Part shown: positions 36,115 to 47,680 of the stretch, in pieces
How positions within the stretch are numbered: the stretch's first letter is position 1
Layout of the letters: every line of letters starts with the position of its first letter
Source of the DNA: Saccopteryx bilineata
Taxonomy: Eukaryota; Chordata; Mammalia; Chiroptera; Emballonuridae
Reading direction: 5' to 3'
Length of the DNA stretch: 64,000 nucleotides
NCBI RefSeq assembly: GCF_036850765.1
Contig: NC_089491.1
Span: 91,730,740 to 91,794,739 of the forward strand
Notes under the pieces: model-generated
Database searches by the model: none
What the model was told of the DNA's origin: nothing
The model's input: only the letters and a program-made list of their open reading frames with translations
Translations under genes and position numbers: made by a program

Positions 36115-37110
36115 GTCTAGAGCCTGGGCAATTCAGGGTTTAGGAAAGGTGGTGATTGTGAGTCTTACCCTACAGATGCTAATCTAGCCTAAACTTTTCC
36201 ACATATTTTAGTTGGGTGTGGCCACTAATAGTCTGCTGGGTATGGCCTATGAAATCCAGACGTTTGGTCTGCCCATAGTCCAGACCATTTCTACTGAATC
36301 TCCCACCTGTTACATGCTTGGGAGAGTGTGGGTATAAGGTTCAGCTTTAATGCCCAGAACAGTAAGGCTGCTTACTTCTCAGTAGGGCCCAATTTACATA
36401 GAGTGGGGAAAGAGGGATTCCTGAGAATGTGCCAGTTGCTTTTCCACTGGCTGGTGCTTCATGGAGGGGAGTGCTCCATCCAAGAAAGATGGTGACTACA
36501 GTACTGGAGAGTGTTTCAGCATAGGGGCTCTGGTGGCTGTCCCCAACCACACCTCTCCCTGGGCCACCAACTTCACATTCTCATCACCTGACTCTAGTCC
36601 TCTCAGCTTTCTCTCCACTGGAACCCACGGTAAGTGGCTGTGAATGAGATTTTCTGCATTGGCCTTTTAAGAGGGTACTCACATCTCTGAGAGCTCCTGT
36701 CTCTTTCTTGCAGACAGAAATCTCGCTTCTTTTTACCACCAAATGCTGTGTGAGCACCTCTTCTTGGTGCTGGTGCTCTTGGCTGGGGTTCCTGGCCTTG
36801 GGCTTAGGACCCACACTTCTCAGGGAAAACCTGCTGCAGCTGAGTTCCCTCTGGACCCTCAACCACTGCTCACTCCTGGGGGCAGGGGAAGCCCTTTATG
36901 TGTCTCCACCCTTACTATCAGTCTCAGTGTGGCTTCTGCGACTCTTTGACTATGAATTCCTCTTCATTTAGGCCTAAGTTGTTTTTTTAGGATGATTGTT
37001 CTTAAATTTTGTTATAACTCCAGTTTGGTCCTGGAAGGTGGCAGTTGGAACAACCACCTACTCCATTGCCATCTTGGAGTCCACTCCAGGTATGTTTTAA
37101 AAATAATAAA

Positions 37111-37305
37111 CACTGGCTCTGGTCTGGCAGCTCAGTTAGTTAGAATGTCATACCCATATGCCAAAGTGTGGGTTCAATCCCCGGCCAGGGCACATATAAG
37201 AATCAACCAATAAATGCATAAATAAGTATAGCAACAAATCACAGTGTCTTTCTCACACTATCTCTACCTTTCTCCCTTTCTAAAATCAACAAGTAAAAAG
37301 TTTAA
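37111..37305 (+). mobile_element. Old Ves-type SINE (type D)
   Basis: Head GGTCTGGCAGCTCAGTTAGTTAGAATGTC, B box GGTTCAATCCC, GCCAGGGCACATATAAGAAT and a TCTC-rich tail. Confidence 0.8.
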
Positions 37306-37375
37306 AAAAATTATAAACATGAAATTAGGACTTCCAGCTGTGCAGATATGCATAGTGAGTAAGAAAATTGGTGAT

Positions 37376-37378
<3 letters not shown>

Positions 37379-37424
<46 letters not shown>
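37379..37424 (+). repeat. (AC)n microsatellite
   Basis: Twenty-three perfect AC units, a potentially polymorphic Z-DNA-prone tract. Confidence 0.98.
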
Positions 37425-37426
<2 letters not shown>

Positions 37427-37513
37427 AACACTAGACAGAATCCTGAAAACCAGTTCTGGACTTAGGAAAAAATAATCTAAGGCAGAAGAAAATATAAGAA
37501 CCAATTATTTTTG

Positions 37514-37836
37514 CCTGACTGGGCGGTGGCGCAGTGGATAGAGCGTCGGACTGGGATGCGCGCAGAAGACCCAGGTTCGAGACCCTGAGGTCGCCAGCTT
37601 GAGCACGGGCTCATCTGATTTGAGCAACCCAAGGTCGCTGGCTTGAGCAAGGGGTTACTTGGTCTGCTGAAGGCCCATGGTCAAGGCACATATGAGAAAG
37701 CAATCAATGAACAATTAAAGTGTTGCAACGCGCAATGAAAAACTAATGATTGATGCTTCTCATCTCTCCGTTCCTGCCTGTCTATCCCTCTCTCTGACTC
37801 TCTCTCTGACTCTGTTAAAACAAACAAACAAACAAA
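37514..37836 (+). mobile_element. tRNA-derived bat SINE, type B, 18-bp target duplication
   Basis: Well preserved head GCCTGACTGGGCGGTGGCGC, B box GGTTCGAGACCC and the AAAGCAATCAATGAACAA block. AAGAACCAATTATTTTTG at about 37496-37513 and 37837-37854. Confidence 0.95.
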
Positions 37837-37854
37837 AAGAACCAATTATTTTTG

Positions 37855-39949
37855 AAATACTGCTGCAGCTTCAGGGGAGAAACATAAGCCTTTTTGCCTA
37901 ATGTTGCTTGATTCTTTATCTGCTCCAATCCTGAATCGATGAGAGCTGTTACTTTAACAGCTTGGGGCTGGCAGCAGAAACTTACAGCTCTGCTGCCAAT
38001 GGGTGCGGACTTAATTTGTATAGACCATGAAAATGCAGAACTGTGCAGATAGAAGTGGTGAATGGAGTAGAAAACAAATAGAGAAAAACAAAATCTCTGA
38101 GATCCTGAGATTGTGATCCTGGATGCGGTGAGTGGTGGCTGAGCTAGAATTTTATCAAGAGATTCTGGAAACAAGAGAGACATAGAATCATTAGATCATC
38201 ATTGCATCTCTGACTGTCTAGGAAACTACACACAAGAAAATCAAGTGAAAGTGAATACAAAAGGAGATTTGAGAATTGGCTGATCTTTGAATGCCTTCGT
38301 CAACCAACACACAGATTGATCATCAGAGATAGGAAGTTCAAGTTGTTTCTTAGTACAATGTATGCCAAAATTATTGGTTAGCCATTAAGCTATGGAGATG
38401 CAGGGGCAACCCCTAAGAAACAAGGCTTACAATTAAAAATTTAAAAACCTTGTAGAATCATAGAAAAAAAAAAGGGAAATATTGTCATCCTAGCTGTACA
38501 GATTTCTTACCTATGTGACCTCTGTGAAGTAAACTGCAGGTAATCAAGACTACTTCCTCAAAGTAGTGGAGAAGAAATTACATGAGATAATACCGCAGTT
38601 AAAGTAATTAAAACAATGTCTGACATAGAATAATGCTTCTATTATTTCTATAGAAAGCAGTAAGTGAGCTTTTGCAAAAACAAACAAAACTTTAAGAGAC
38701 AAGGCTTTATTCAGTTTGAGAGAACAAAAAGAAAGAAAAACAAAAGAAGCATATTTGCAAAACACAATGATCCTAGATTTAACTTGCTAGTTTTAACTAG
38801 TCAAAACTAGATTTAACTAGTTGCATATTTTGCTACTAGTCATTATTCATTTGATAATTATGTGCTACTATGTGTCAGATACTATATGGGCTCCTGGAAG
38901 TGGAAGTGTGACTGATATGAGAATTTTCCAAACAACAGTACTAAATCAGATGATTTAAACATAAATCATTTCTTATGAAGCTAGGTCTCACTGTTAGTCT
39001 TGTGGCAAGACAGCTTAAAGGTAAAGAATGTCCTTTCTTTAAATATGACTAACTCTAGTAGTTAAATAACAATGTAAGACTTAGGCTTATATTAACATTA
39101 TTTGTGCTTTCAAATTATTCTAAAGTCAATGTAGTTAATAAATAAAGATATCTATAACAGCAGTTTTACCTTCTTTGGGTTTGCTAATAGTTATTTCATT
39201 CCAAGGATTCAAGTGTTACTTCAGACAGCATTGAAATATGAGAAACACATTTCTAACTTGAGAACTCACTGAGAGCATAAGAACAGAGAGGAATCCTTTC
39301 TGATTATCTTGGGGAGTGGCATGCATAATTCCTTCTGACTTTTCCTCAGTCAACACATGAATAATTCATACATTTTTAGATTTGACTTTTGAAGCTTATC
39401 TACAAGGAATGGACAGAACTGAGACTGCACTTTTTGTTGATAATAGTAATTCATAATGTCTTTGTTTCTGTACAGTTCTCTCTTGACCTTTAGACTCATA
39501 TAGTTACTGGGCTACTTGACATTTCCAAATAGATGCTTCATAGATATATCATACAATATTTTCCAAAGGGAATTTTTCATTTCATCCAGCAAACCTGATC
39601 TTCTTCTGGATTTCCTCTTTTCAGTAATTATTAAAACCATACCAAAATGCTCAGACTGAAAATTTTAGTGGTTTCATCTGTCTCACAAGTGAAATAATCT
39701 GCAATTTCCATTGTTTCTGACTTTGAAATACATCTCATACTCATTGATTTTTCTCTATTTACTCTATGACTATATGGGTAAAAACTGCTTAAATTATCTT
39801 ATATTTTTCCTCCTAACTAGTCTTATCTTTATGTCTCACTATTATTTAAATGTTTTTAAAGACATAGTAATCAGAGTAACCATTTTAGATTATGAATTGA
39901 ACAATGTGATTCTCCTTATAAAAGAAAAACCCTTCAACACCTGATAATT
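37855..39949. other. Intergenic sequence, nothing coding
   Basis: Unique DNA. A weak L2/MIR-like phrase at 38850-38930 (TATGTGTCAGATACTATATGGG) and a small local repetition of AACTAG around 38780-38822 are the only patterns seen. Confidence 0.5.
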
Positions 39950-40330
39950 GCATGATGCCACCCATTTGTAAATTCCTTAATAACCTGTCAAATTGTACAT
40001 AATCTGGCCCCAATACACCTTTCAAGTTCATTTCTTTCTACTTTCTTTTCTATATATGTTCTGGCCATCCTGACTTTCCTTTAGTTTGTTTTATCTGTGA
40101 CATTCTTTCTTACATCAGTGCTTTGACATATAGTTTTGTTTCTGTCTGAAAAAAAAATCTTTATTCTATGGATCTCAGGTTAAACTTCATTCTAAAGACC
40201 TTTCCCAAACCACAATAAGTTGTCTAACCACTCCTTTTTATTTTATATTATCATACCCTCAGTTATCATTTAAGTACCTGACATTTCAAATATGCACATT
40301 ATATATTCATCTATATTGATATAGTACTAA
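39950..40330 (+). mobile_element. Ancient L2 3' fragment
   Basis: Order of phrases AATCTGGCCCCAATACACC, TCTGGCCATCCTGACTTTC, CTCAGGTTAAACTTCATTC, GACCTTTCCCAAACCAC follows the 3' region of the mammalian L2 consensus. Diverged. Confidence 0.6.
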
Positions 40331-41205
40331 ACTAAACCATTATTGCTCTTAAGCAAATTTTTAAAAATTATATTCTGCACCTATTTTTTCATAATTTCTA
40401 GGGACTATACCACTCATATAAACAAAGCAACCCCCCCCCAAAATATGTACATTATAAAGCATTATATATATTCTTAGTGCATAAAGGTACACAAATGATT
40501 TGATTAAATAATATTTAAGTCATGCCCTGTAGATACTAGCTGTAGACCTAGGCACTGAGTTTAGTGGCAAAGTATCCTCTAAATCCTGCATCTGCTGTAC
40601 CCAAAACCCAGTGCCCCACACTGACCAAGTCCACATATTTCTTAGTTAGCCTCCCTAGACTTCAGAATATCCTCCAAATGTAGGATATTCCAGGAAAAAG
40701 AATTTCTGGAAATTATGCATTTGTGAAGAAATTACATTTTTAAAGATCTGTGTAGAGCTAGAAAAAAAGTAATGTATCTTAATTTCTTTTATATATCTAG
40801 TCATTTTGTTACTTTCAAAGTATAAAAATTATATGTAATATTCTTAATCTGCTCATTAAATTAAGATAATTGGCATATTACATTTACAAGGATAATTTAT
40901 TTAGGCTCCAATTTCAAATTTAATATTGGGATTTACTTTTAGATGTGTTTAATTGTTACAGATGGCATGAAAGCTGCTGAATGAACTTAAGAAATTGAAC
41001 ATCTTTTCACTTTTACATTTATTATTATTTATCTGAAGCAGTTAACAATGGAGAAAATAAGAAACCATCAATATTATAATTAACCAAACAATCTTATCAT
41101 GTTATATATATATATAACACACACATTATATATAATATCCATCATGTTGTCAGAGGTAGAAATACACAATTTCAGAAAAATAGCAACGTTTAAAAAGAGT
41201 ATACA
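40331..41205. other. AT-rich intergenic sequence
   Basis: Unique AT-rich DNA, with a TATATA run near 41103-41135. Nothing coding. Confidence 0.5.
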
Positions 41206-41207
41206 TA

Positions 41208-42233
41208 CAGGGGGTTCTCAGGTTATGACAGTCTCTTTTTTTTTAGATATAGAGACAGAGAGATAGTCAGAGAGAGGGATAGATAGGGACAGACAGGAAC
41301 GGAGAGAGATAAGAAGCATCAATCATCGGTTTTCGTTGTGACACCTTAGTTGTTCATTGATTGCATTCTCATATGTGCCTTGACCGTGGGCCTTCAGCAG
41401 ACCAAGGAACCCCTTGCTCAAACCAGTGACCTTGGTTCCAAGCTGCTGAGCTTTGCTCAAACCAGATGAGTCCGCACTCAAGCTGGTGACCTCGGGGTCT
41501 TGAACCTGGGTCCTCCGCATTCCAGTCTGATGCTCTATCCATTGCGCCACCACCTGGTCAGGCTATGACACTCTTGATATACAACGTTTCGAGTTTACAA
41601 TGTTCAATCCCATAAAAACTTAAAAAAATTGAGAAGTGAGTGTTTTGGCCTACACTGTTAGTATTATACTTATAGAACACGTGGGTGAAATAGTTTGAAA
41701 CAGAAGAAGTTATCCATCTTCCAGACTAGCTTGGAACAACTTTTTAAGAAAAGAGGTCTGTAACAGATCCTGTACCATCTACATCAGCTGGTTCTCAAGA
41801 TGAAACGCCTGTAACACAGGTAAAATAATCTCTAGCATCTCCTGCATGTTCCTTAGGCAATCCTGATTCACCTGACCAAGTATCTTTAGCACCTTATGTG
41901 GGTTCTCCTGCCTTTCTAGCTTCCTTTTGTTAATATGTCACTCTCTCTCACCTTACAATGCCCCTTCCAGTGTGCAAGCCAACCAAAGGAATAAAGATAA
42001 AGAATATTTTACACTCATTTTTTCTGGTACCACAGTAGAGTGTACAGTACAGAATATTTATCTCCTTTCCCTTTATCTGTGGCTTACTTGTGTTTTTACG
42101 TTCTAGATTATGATTTTACAACTATGTTAGGATAGGTATGTGACTTAGGCTGGGGTGTCTTTTGACTTACACCAAAATTCAGGTTATATCATTGTTATAG
42201 GAATGGGACTGTGTCATAACCCGTGGACCCCTG
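41208..42233. mobile_element. Tigger-like (Tc1/mariner, pogo group) DNA transposon remnant with SINE
   Basis: Ends CAGGGGGTTCTCAGGTTATGA and (complement of right end) CAGGGGTCCACGGGTTATGA are inverted repeats flanked by TA (41206-41207, 42234-42235). TATACAACGTTTCGAGTTTACAATG inside is Tigger-like. A minus-strand SINE splits the left end. Any transposase is unrecognisable. Confidence 0.75.
41236..41563 (-). mobile_element. tRNA-derived bat SINE, type B, inside a Tigger-like element
   Basis: Minus-strand type B with head GCGCCACCACCTGGTCAGGC and T-tract at 41235-41243. TATGACAGTCTC (from 41224) and TATGACACTCTT (from 41564) are the slightly diverged target duplication. Confidence 0.93.
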
Positions 42234-42519
42234 TATATTTTTTCCATTGTATCTATCTAGAAGAATCAAGAATAGAGAATGGCATTGTAACATAAGCATG
42301 GGTAAGAAGGTAGATGTCCTTAGATGGTGAGAAGATCTCTGGAAACAGGAGAGACAGAGCCCAGCTAGGAGACCAGAGCAGATACAGCTAAGTGTAGGGT
42401 AAAAGGTGATCAGAAGACCATGCAATTTTACTGAATAAATACCATCAACCCAGAACTGAGTTTAAAGGTAAGTTACTCAAATGTCTGCAACAAATCTTTG
42501 CAATATTTTTTTCCTTAAT

Positions 42520-42640
42520 TTAACCAGTAAAGCCTCAAAGCTCAGTAAGCATAATTTGTTTACCCAAGTTCATCCAGTTAGAAAGTTACCTTTAGAATTG
42601 ACAGAGATATATGTGGGCCTAAAAACAAGTTCTTTTCACC
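42520..42640 (-). mobile_element. Possible MIR remnant
   Basis: AAGCCTCAAAGCTCAGTAAG, TTACCCAAGTTCATCCAGTTAG recall the complement of MIR (GAGGCTCAGAGAGGTTAAG..., TTGCCCAAGGTCACACAGC). Ancient. Confidence 0.5.
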
Positions 42641-42729
42641 AGCTAAGCCAATACTAGAGCTGTTTCCAGAAATGAGAGCCAAGAAACCAGAGTACATGAA
42701 ACCAAAGTTGGAGAGCTGCCATTCCTACT

Positions 42730-43110
42730 ATGTCATTCTTTGTGCTAGCCACATTACAGACTTTGTGTTTATAGTAATAAATAAGATAGGCAAGGTCTCC
42801 TCTTGCATGGACTGCACAATCTAGAAGCATAGACAGACAATCAAAAACAAAGCTGTAAGTAAACATATGGCATAAAAGTACTGTGGAGAAAACTATAACT
42901 ATCAAAAGCACATGAAACATGATGGGGAGTAGAGAGTGGCCATTTTAAATAAAATGGCTAGGAAAACCTCTCTTCGAAGCAGATATATCTGAACAGAGAC
43001 CCAAATGAACTAATGGAGGAAATACCTGGAGAACAGTGTTCTTGGACAGCCAAGCTGTTAGTACTTCAAGGCAAGATTGCTATGTTTAAAGGATGTTAGG
43101 AAGACAGTGT
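42730..43110 (-). mobile_element. Ancient L2 fragment
   Basis: Phrases such as AATAAATAAGATAGGCAAGG, CTCTTGCATGGACTGCACAA, TCTGAACAGAGACCCAAATG and GAACAGTGTTCTTGGACAGC follow the L2 order on the minus strand. Confidence 0.6.
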
Positions 43111-43114
43111 GGTT

Positions 43115-44985
43115 AAAACTGAATGGTGTAACCATACACAAGAATAAACTCAAATGGGTTAAAGACTTAAATGTTAGTTATATTTAACTCAAAACCATAA
43201 AAATCCTGGAAGAACACATAGCAGTAAAATCTCAAACATTTCTCATGGTAAGATTTTTTTTTCTAATATATTGCCTCAAGCAAGGAAAGAGAAAAAATAA
43301 ACAAATGGGACAATATCAAACTAAAAAGCTTTTGCACATCAAGGGAAACCATCAACAAAATGAAAAGACAACCCACAGAATGGGAGAACATATTTGCCAA
43401 TGATATATCTGATAAAGAGTTAATAGCCAAACTTTACAAAGAATTTATAAAACTAGACACCAGATAAACAAAAAATCCTTTAAAAAAATGGGCAAATGCT
43501 CTGAATATATACTTCTCCAAAGAGGATATACATATGGCCAATAAACATATAAAAAGATGCTCAGTGACACTAATCATCAGAGAAATGTAAATTAAAGCCT
43601 CAGTGAGGTACCACTTTATACCTGTCAGAATGGCTATCATCAATAAATCTACAAACAAGTGTTGGAGAGAATGTGGAGAAAAGGGACCCTTTGTGTATTG
43701 TTGGTGGGAATGGAGGTTGATACAGCCACTGTGGAAAACAGTATGGAGTTACCTCAAAAATTGAAAAATGGAACTGCCTTATGACCTAGTGATTCTACCT
43801 CTGGAAATATATCTGACAACAACTGAAACATTAAATCAGAATAATATATGCATCTTTATGTTCACTGCAGTATTATTCGCAATAGCCAAGATTTGGAAGC
43901 AGCTCATGTTCTCATCAGTAGATGAGTAGATTAAAAAAACTGTGGTACATTTACATAATGGAATACTATGTGGCCAGAAAAAAAGAAATCTTACCATTTG
44001 TGACAGTGTGGATGAACCAAGAGAACATTATATTAAGTGAAATAAGCCTATCAGGGAAAAACAAGTACCATATGATTTTGCAAGTGGTCCCTCATCTATT
44101 GTGGAGGCTAGGTTCCAGAACCCCCTGCAGTAGGCAAAAATCCATGAAGTAGCGACCCTATAAATATTGTTTTATACATATTTTAAGGCTTTATAAACCC
44201 TCCTCACACTCTTATAAACCTTCCCCACACTATTATTAACCTTTCCCACCCTCTTATAAACACTTCCTATGCTCTTAAACACTTTCTATACTATTAAGCC
44301 TACATAATTTTAACAACATAAAAAAATCTATATGGTTACTCACCAGGGAATATACTGTAATATTATTTTAATATGTTTTAATTAATATTTTTATGTTGTT
44401 TTAAATTTTTAGGCCAGGAAAGGCTTATTTTATTGCAAAATAATTAAAATAATAAATATATAAAAATACCTATATACCGCAAAATCCTGAGATATAGCAA
44501 AAAATCCATTGTACAAAATTAAATATACACTATTTAAAAGTCCACTATACAGTGAGACTGCAAAAAGTGAACTGCAATATGGCGAGGGACAACAACTTAT
44601 ATATGGGATCTATGATCAAAATTAACAAACAAAATAGAAACAGACTTATAGGGAACAGACACAGCTGTCAGAGGAAAGGGGTGTTCTAGGGCTGGAAAAA
44701 AAAGTGAAGAGATTAAGCAAAAAAAAACCCCAACAACCCCCAAACAAAAAAATCTCAGACACAGAAAACTGTATGGTGATTAGCAGAGAGAAAAGGTGGG
44801 TGGGGAGGGAGGGATACATGGTAATGGAAAGAGACCTGACTTGGGGTGGTGAACACACAATACAATATACAGATCATGTATTGTAGAACTGTATACCTGA
44901 AACCTATATAATTTCATTAACCTATGTCACACCAATAAATTCAATTATAAAATAAAAATAAATTAAATAAGAAATTACAAATAAA
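43115..44985 (+). mobile_element. Old 5'-truncated L1 3' end, split by a Tigger-like MITE
   Basis: ORF2 C-terminal sequence with many stops from 43115, continuing to about 44080 and resuming after 44593 with CTTATATATGGGATCTATGA. The 3'UTR has ACTGTATACCTGAAACCTAT and ends in CACACCAATAAATTCAAT plus an A-rich tail near 44985. Frames 43434-43658 and 43922-44152 are fragments of it. Confidence 0.85.
44084..44593. mobile_element. Tigger-like MITE, ~510 bp
   Basis: Left end GTGGTCCCTCATCTATTG and complement of the right end GTTGTCCCTCGCCATATTG are inverted repeats. The inner GTAGCGACC and repeated CTTATAAAC units are AT-rich and non-coding. It interrupts the L1 3' end. The exact TA duplication is not preserved. 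Confidence 0.7.
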
Positions 44986-45067
44986 AATAAAAGACTACAA
45001 ATAGCTGAATAGCTGTTAATTTTCAGAGGCAGGGGAAGACCTTGTAATTTAAGGAGGCAAGTTGTTT

Positions 45068-45485
45068 TTTTTTATTTTGGGGTTGTTTTTTTTTATATTT
45101 TTCTGAAGCTGGAAATGGGGAGAGACAGTCAGACAGACTCCCGCATGCGCCCGACCGGGATCCACCCGGCACGCCCACCAGGGGGCGACGCTCTGCCCAC
45201 CAGGGGGTGATGCTCTGCCCCTCCGGAGCGTTACTCTGTTGCGACCAGAGCCACTCTAGCGCCTGGGGCAGAGGCCAAGGAGCCATCCCCAGTGCCCGGG
45301 CCATCTTTGCTCCAGTGGAGCCTCGGCTGCCGGCTGCCGGAGGGGAAGAGAGAGACAGAGAGGAAGGAGAGGGGGAGGGGTGGAGAAGCTGATGGGCGCT
45401 TCTCCTGTGTGCCCTAGCTGGGAATCGAACCCGGGACTTCTGCACGCCAGGCCGATGCTCTACCACTGAGCCAACCGGCCAGGGC
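45068..45485 (-). mobile_element. Young tRNA-derived bat SINE, type A, 16-bp target duplication
   Basis: One of the least diverged type A copies: TCTGAAGCTGGAAATGGGG, CCGACCGGGATCCACCCGG, doubled CACCAGGGGGCGA/CACCAGGGGGTGA, CGAACCCGGGA. AGGAGGCAAGTTGTTT is perfect at 45052-45067 and 45486-45501. Confidence 0.97.
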
Positions 45486-45524
45486 AGGAGGCAAGTTGTT
45501 TTAACGAAACATTGTCTTGCATGA

Positions 45525-45672
45525 AAGAAGGAAGGAAGGAAGGAAGGAAGGAAGGAAGGAAGGAAGGAAGGAAGGAAGGAAGGAAGGAAGGAAGGAAGGA
45601 AGGAAGGAGGAAGAGAGGTAGGGAGGGAGGGAGGAAGGGGAGGGAAGGAGAGGGGAGGGGAAGGAGGAAAAT
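45525..45672 (+). repeat. (GGAA)n microsatellite grading into GGGA-rich polypurine
   Basis: About 21 AAGG units to 45610, then a GGGAGGGA/GAGGGGAGG polypurine stretch. Purine-only for nearly 150 bases, which may form triplex or G-quadruplex structures. The reading frame across it is meaningless. Confidence 0.97.
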
Positions 45673-46739
45673 ATTTATACCTTTGCCATACTATTAATTA
45701 CCCACATTATGTAAATGATCACTATTAGGAGCTTCTGCTTTGCAGGTGTCTCATTTTGGTGTAGGCATTACATTAACAAAACTAAAGATTTTAATAGTCT
45801 TTTCTTATTTTTAAAATTATTTAGTTAATTCTTGGTGAGATGAAATTTTCACACAGACATGTGAAAGGGAGCATGCTGTGTGAAAGGCTTTCCTGCTCTT
45901 ATGCTTTCTTTTATTTTTATTTTCCTGATGAGGAATCCGATGCTCCCTTCGTGTGGCTATTGGTGAGGTTGTGGGAGGAGGTATTAACTACTATTCTTAG
46001 CACTTTCCCATATGGTAAGTTTGGGACAAAGCATGTTGTTCACATTATTTTACTTTAGCTTTTAGACTAACTCTGGTAAATTTGCATTATTTTCATTGAT
46101 AAAGGCAAACACTGAGGCTGCCAATTTACATACCATATAATCAACTTCACAGGAGTAAGCAGTGTAGTCAGGATTGGAAGCCTTTTCTGTTCTATCTGTG
46201 GCAGATGCTGGCAGATCTCAGACTAAATTCCTGAAGCAACCCCTGAAGGAAAGCCTTTTTTCTTCCAGCACTTTAAAGTTCTTTTCTGACATTCAGGCTA
46301 ACTGTGCTGCTTATTTTGTAATCCAGTCAAATGCAGCAGCAGTTTTATATTTCTGCCTTTGAGTCTCAGATCCAAGAAGCTGGCAACAGCATGAACCCCT
46401 TGTGCAAAGGAATTGTAATGATCTGACTTTGTCGATGGGTTGACACCAAACTCTTTTAGTCACATAAGAGCTTTTTATTTTTGTTAGAAATAAATATAGT
46501 TGCAGGAGAGTGAATTTGAGTAGTATAAGATCAATTTAACTTGGAAATTAACTTTCTATAAAAGATTTATAGTATGCTTGATTTCTCACTCCCAGAGACA
46601 ACTACCAAACATAAACATCCTTCAATTTTTATTGCCATCACTGTCCTCTTTTGCTGTCAAGTCTGCTCTACAATAATGTTCATAAGCCGCTGCTGCAGAT
46701 CGTATTGATCTGCACTCCTCCTTTTGAGAAAGGGTCAAA
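45673..46739. other. Intergenic sequence with one MIR-like remnant
   Basis: Unique DNA apart from the MIR-like piece at 46075-46185. The frames 45840-46058 and 46174-46362 show no family resemblance. Confidence 0.5.
46075..46185 (-). mobile_element. Possible MIR remnant
   Basis: AAACACTGAGGCTGCCAATT, TCAACTTCACAGGAGTAAGC, AGTCAGGATTGGAAGCC match the order of the complement of the MIR core. Confidence 0.55.
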
Positions 46740-46998
46740 GTCCTGGTTGGTTGGCTCAGTGAAGAGAGTGTCTGCCCAGCGTGCAGACATCCCAGGTTTG
46801 ATCCCCAGTCTGGGCACACGTAAGAAGCAACCATCTGCTTCTCTTTTCCTTCCTCTCCTCCTCTCTCTTTTTCCCTTTCACAGCCAGCGGCTTGGTTGGT
46901 TCGAGCATTGACCCTAGACAAGGGCACTGGGTGGATCCCTGTCTGGGCACATGTGCGAATTTGTCTATCTCCTCTCCTCTTACTTAAAAAGAAAAAAA
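46740..46998 (+). mobile_element. Old tRNA-derived bat SINE, type A-like
   Basis: Head TCCTGGTTGGTTGGCTCAGT, B box GGTTTGATCCCC, AAGCAACCATCTGCTTCTC, then GGGTGGATCCCTGTCTGGGC and an A-rich tail. Shorter in the middle than full type A. Confidence 0.82.
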
Positions 46999-47352
46999 AG
47001 TCAAGCAAGAATATGAACACTACCTGTTTTTACACATTTTAGTTTATCTAATTTACAAAACCTGTGATTCTTTAACTGTAACTATAGAAAGAAACAACAA
47101 ACTTTATATATTTACAACATAAGAAAACCACTCAGTTTAGTTCAATAATGAGCACTTAGTATGGACTATGGCTGAAGGAACTACTCTAGTTATTTTTCCT
47201 ATTTGTTTTCCTCCCATATGTGTTCTCCATTTTTTGGGGGGGGGGTTTAATTGAACACCTTATATGATTCTACTTTCTCTCCTTTCTTAGCATGACAGTC
47301 ATACTGTTTTTAAAAATAATAAATTTTAGTGGTTGTCCTAGAATTTGCAATA
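46999..47352. other. Intergenic sequence
   Basis: Unique AT-rich DNA with a G-run near 47238-47246. Nothing coding. Confidence 0.5.
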
Positions 47353-47455
47353 TGTACAAGGGGAAGCAAAAGTAGGTTTACAGTTGGGAGTATGTGAAAC
47401 AGGATTTATTTTTGTCTTATTTATTAACAATTATATTACTTGTATTATAACTGTA
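47353..47455 (+). mobile_element. Possible partial mariner-type MITE end
   Basis: TACAAGGGGAAGCAAAAGTA followed by GGTTTACAGTTGGGAGTATG resembles the GGGGCAAAAGTAGGTTTACAG end of a mariner-type MITE. The opposite end is not clear. Confidence 0.4.
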
Positions 47456-47680
47456 CCAATTTAGGGCAGTATGAATATTTTACAATAACAAAATACCCCT
47501 CACTCTTCCCTCTGTGTTTTGTACCATTGTTATTTATTTCACTTGTACATAAGCATATTATATATATATACATATATATGATGTATACATGATGAAACAC
47601 ATTGTTGCTATACATATTTTGGAGAAACTTATTTGTTAGATCAATTAAAAATACAAAAAAATACAAGTTTTACTTTACCT

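Larger units (their letters stand above)
25833..37085 (-). mobile_element. Old full-length L1 (copy 2) carrying ten later insertions
   Basis: The complement runs from a 5' end at about 37085 (GGAGTGGACTCCAAGATGGC, with a YY1-like AAGATGGC) through 5'UTR (about 37085-33640), ORF1 remnant (about 33640-32770), ORF2 remnant (about 32770-26160) and 3'UTR (to 25833), matching copy 1 in family. Insertions inside: SINEs 26337, 26904, 34602; hAT elements 28649, 31173 (itself holding two SINEs) and 35191 (itself holding a mariner); mariner 30327. Removing these leaves about 7.2 kb. No convincing target duplication was found. Confidence 0.9.

Noticed and set aside
36347..36971. Frames of 60-92 codons, one with a hydrophobic stretch
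   Set aside because: Inside the 5'UTR of the old L1 copy 2.
45512..45697. 61-codon KEGR-repeat protein
   Set aside because: Pure translation of the GGAA microsatellite.
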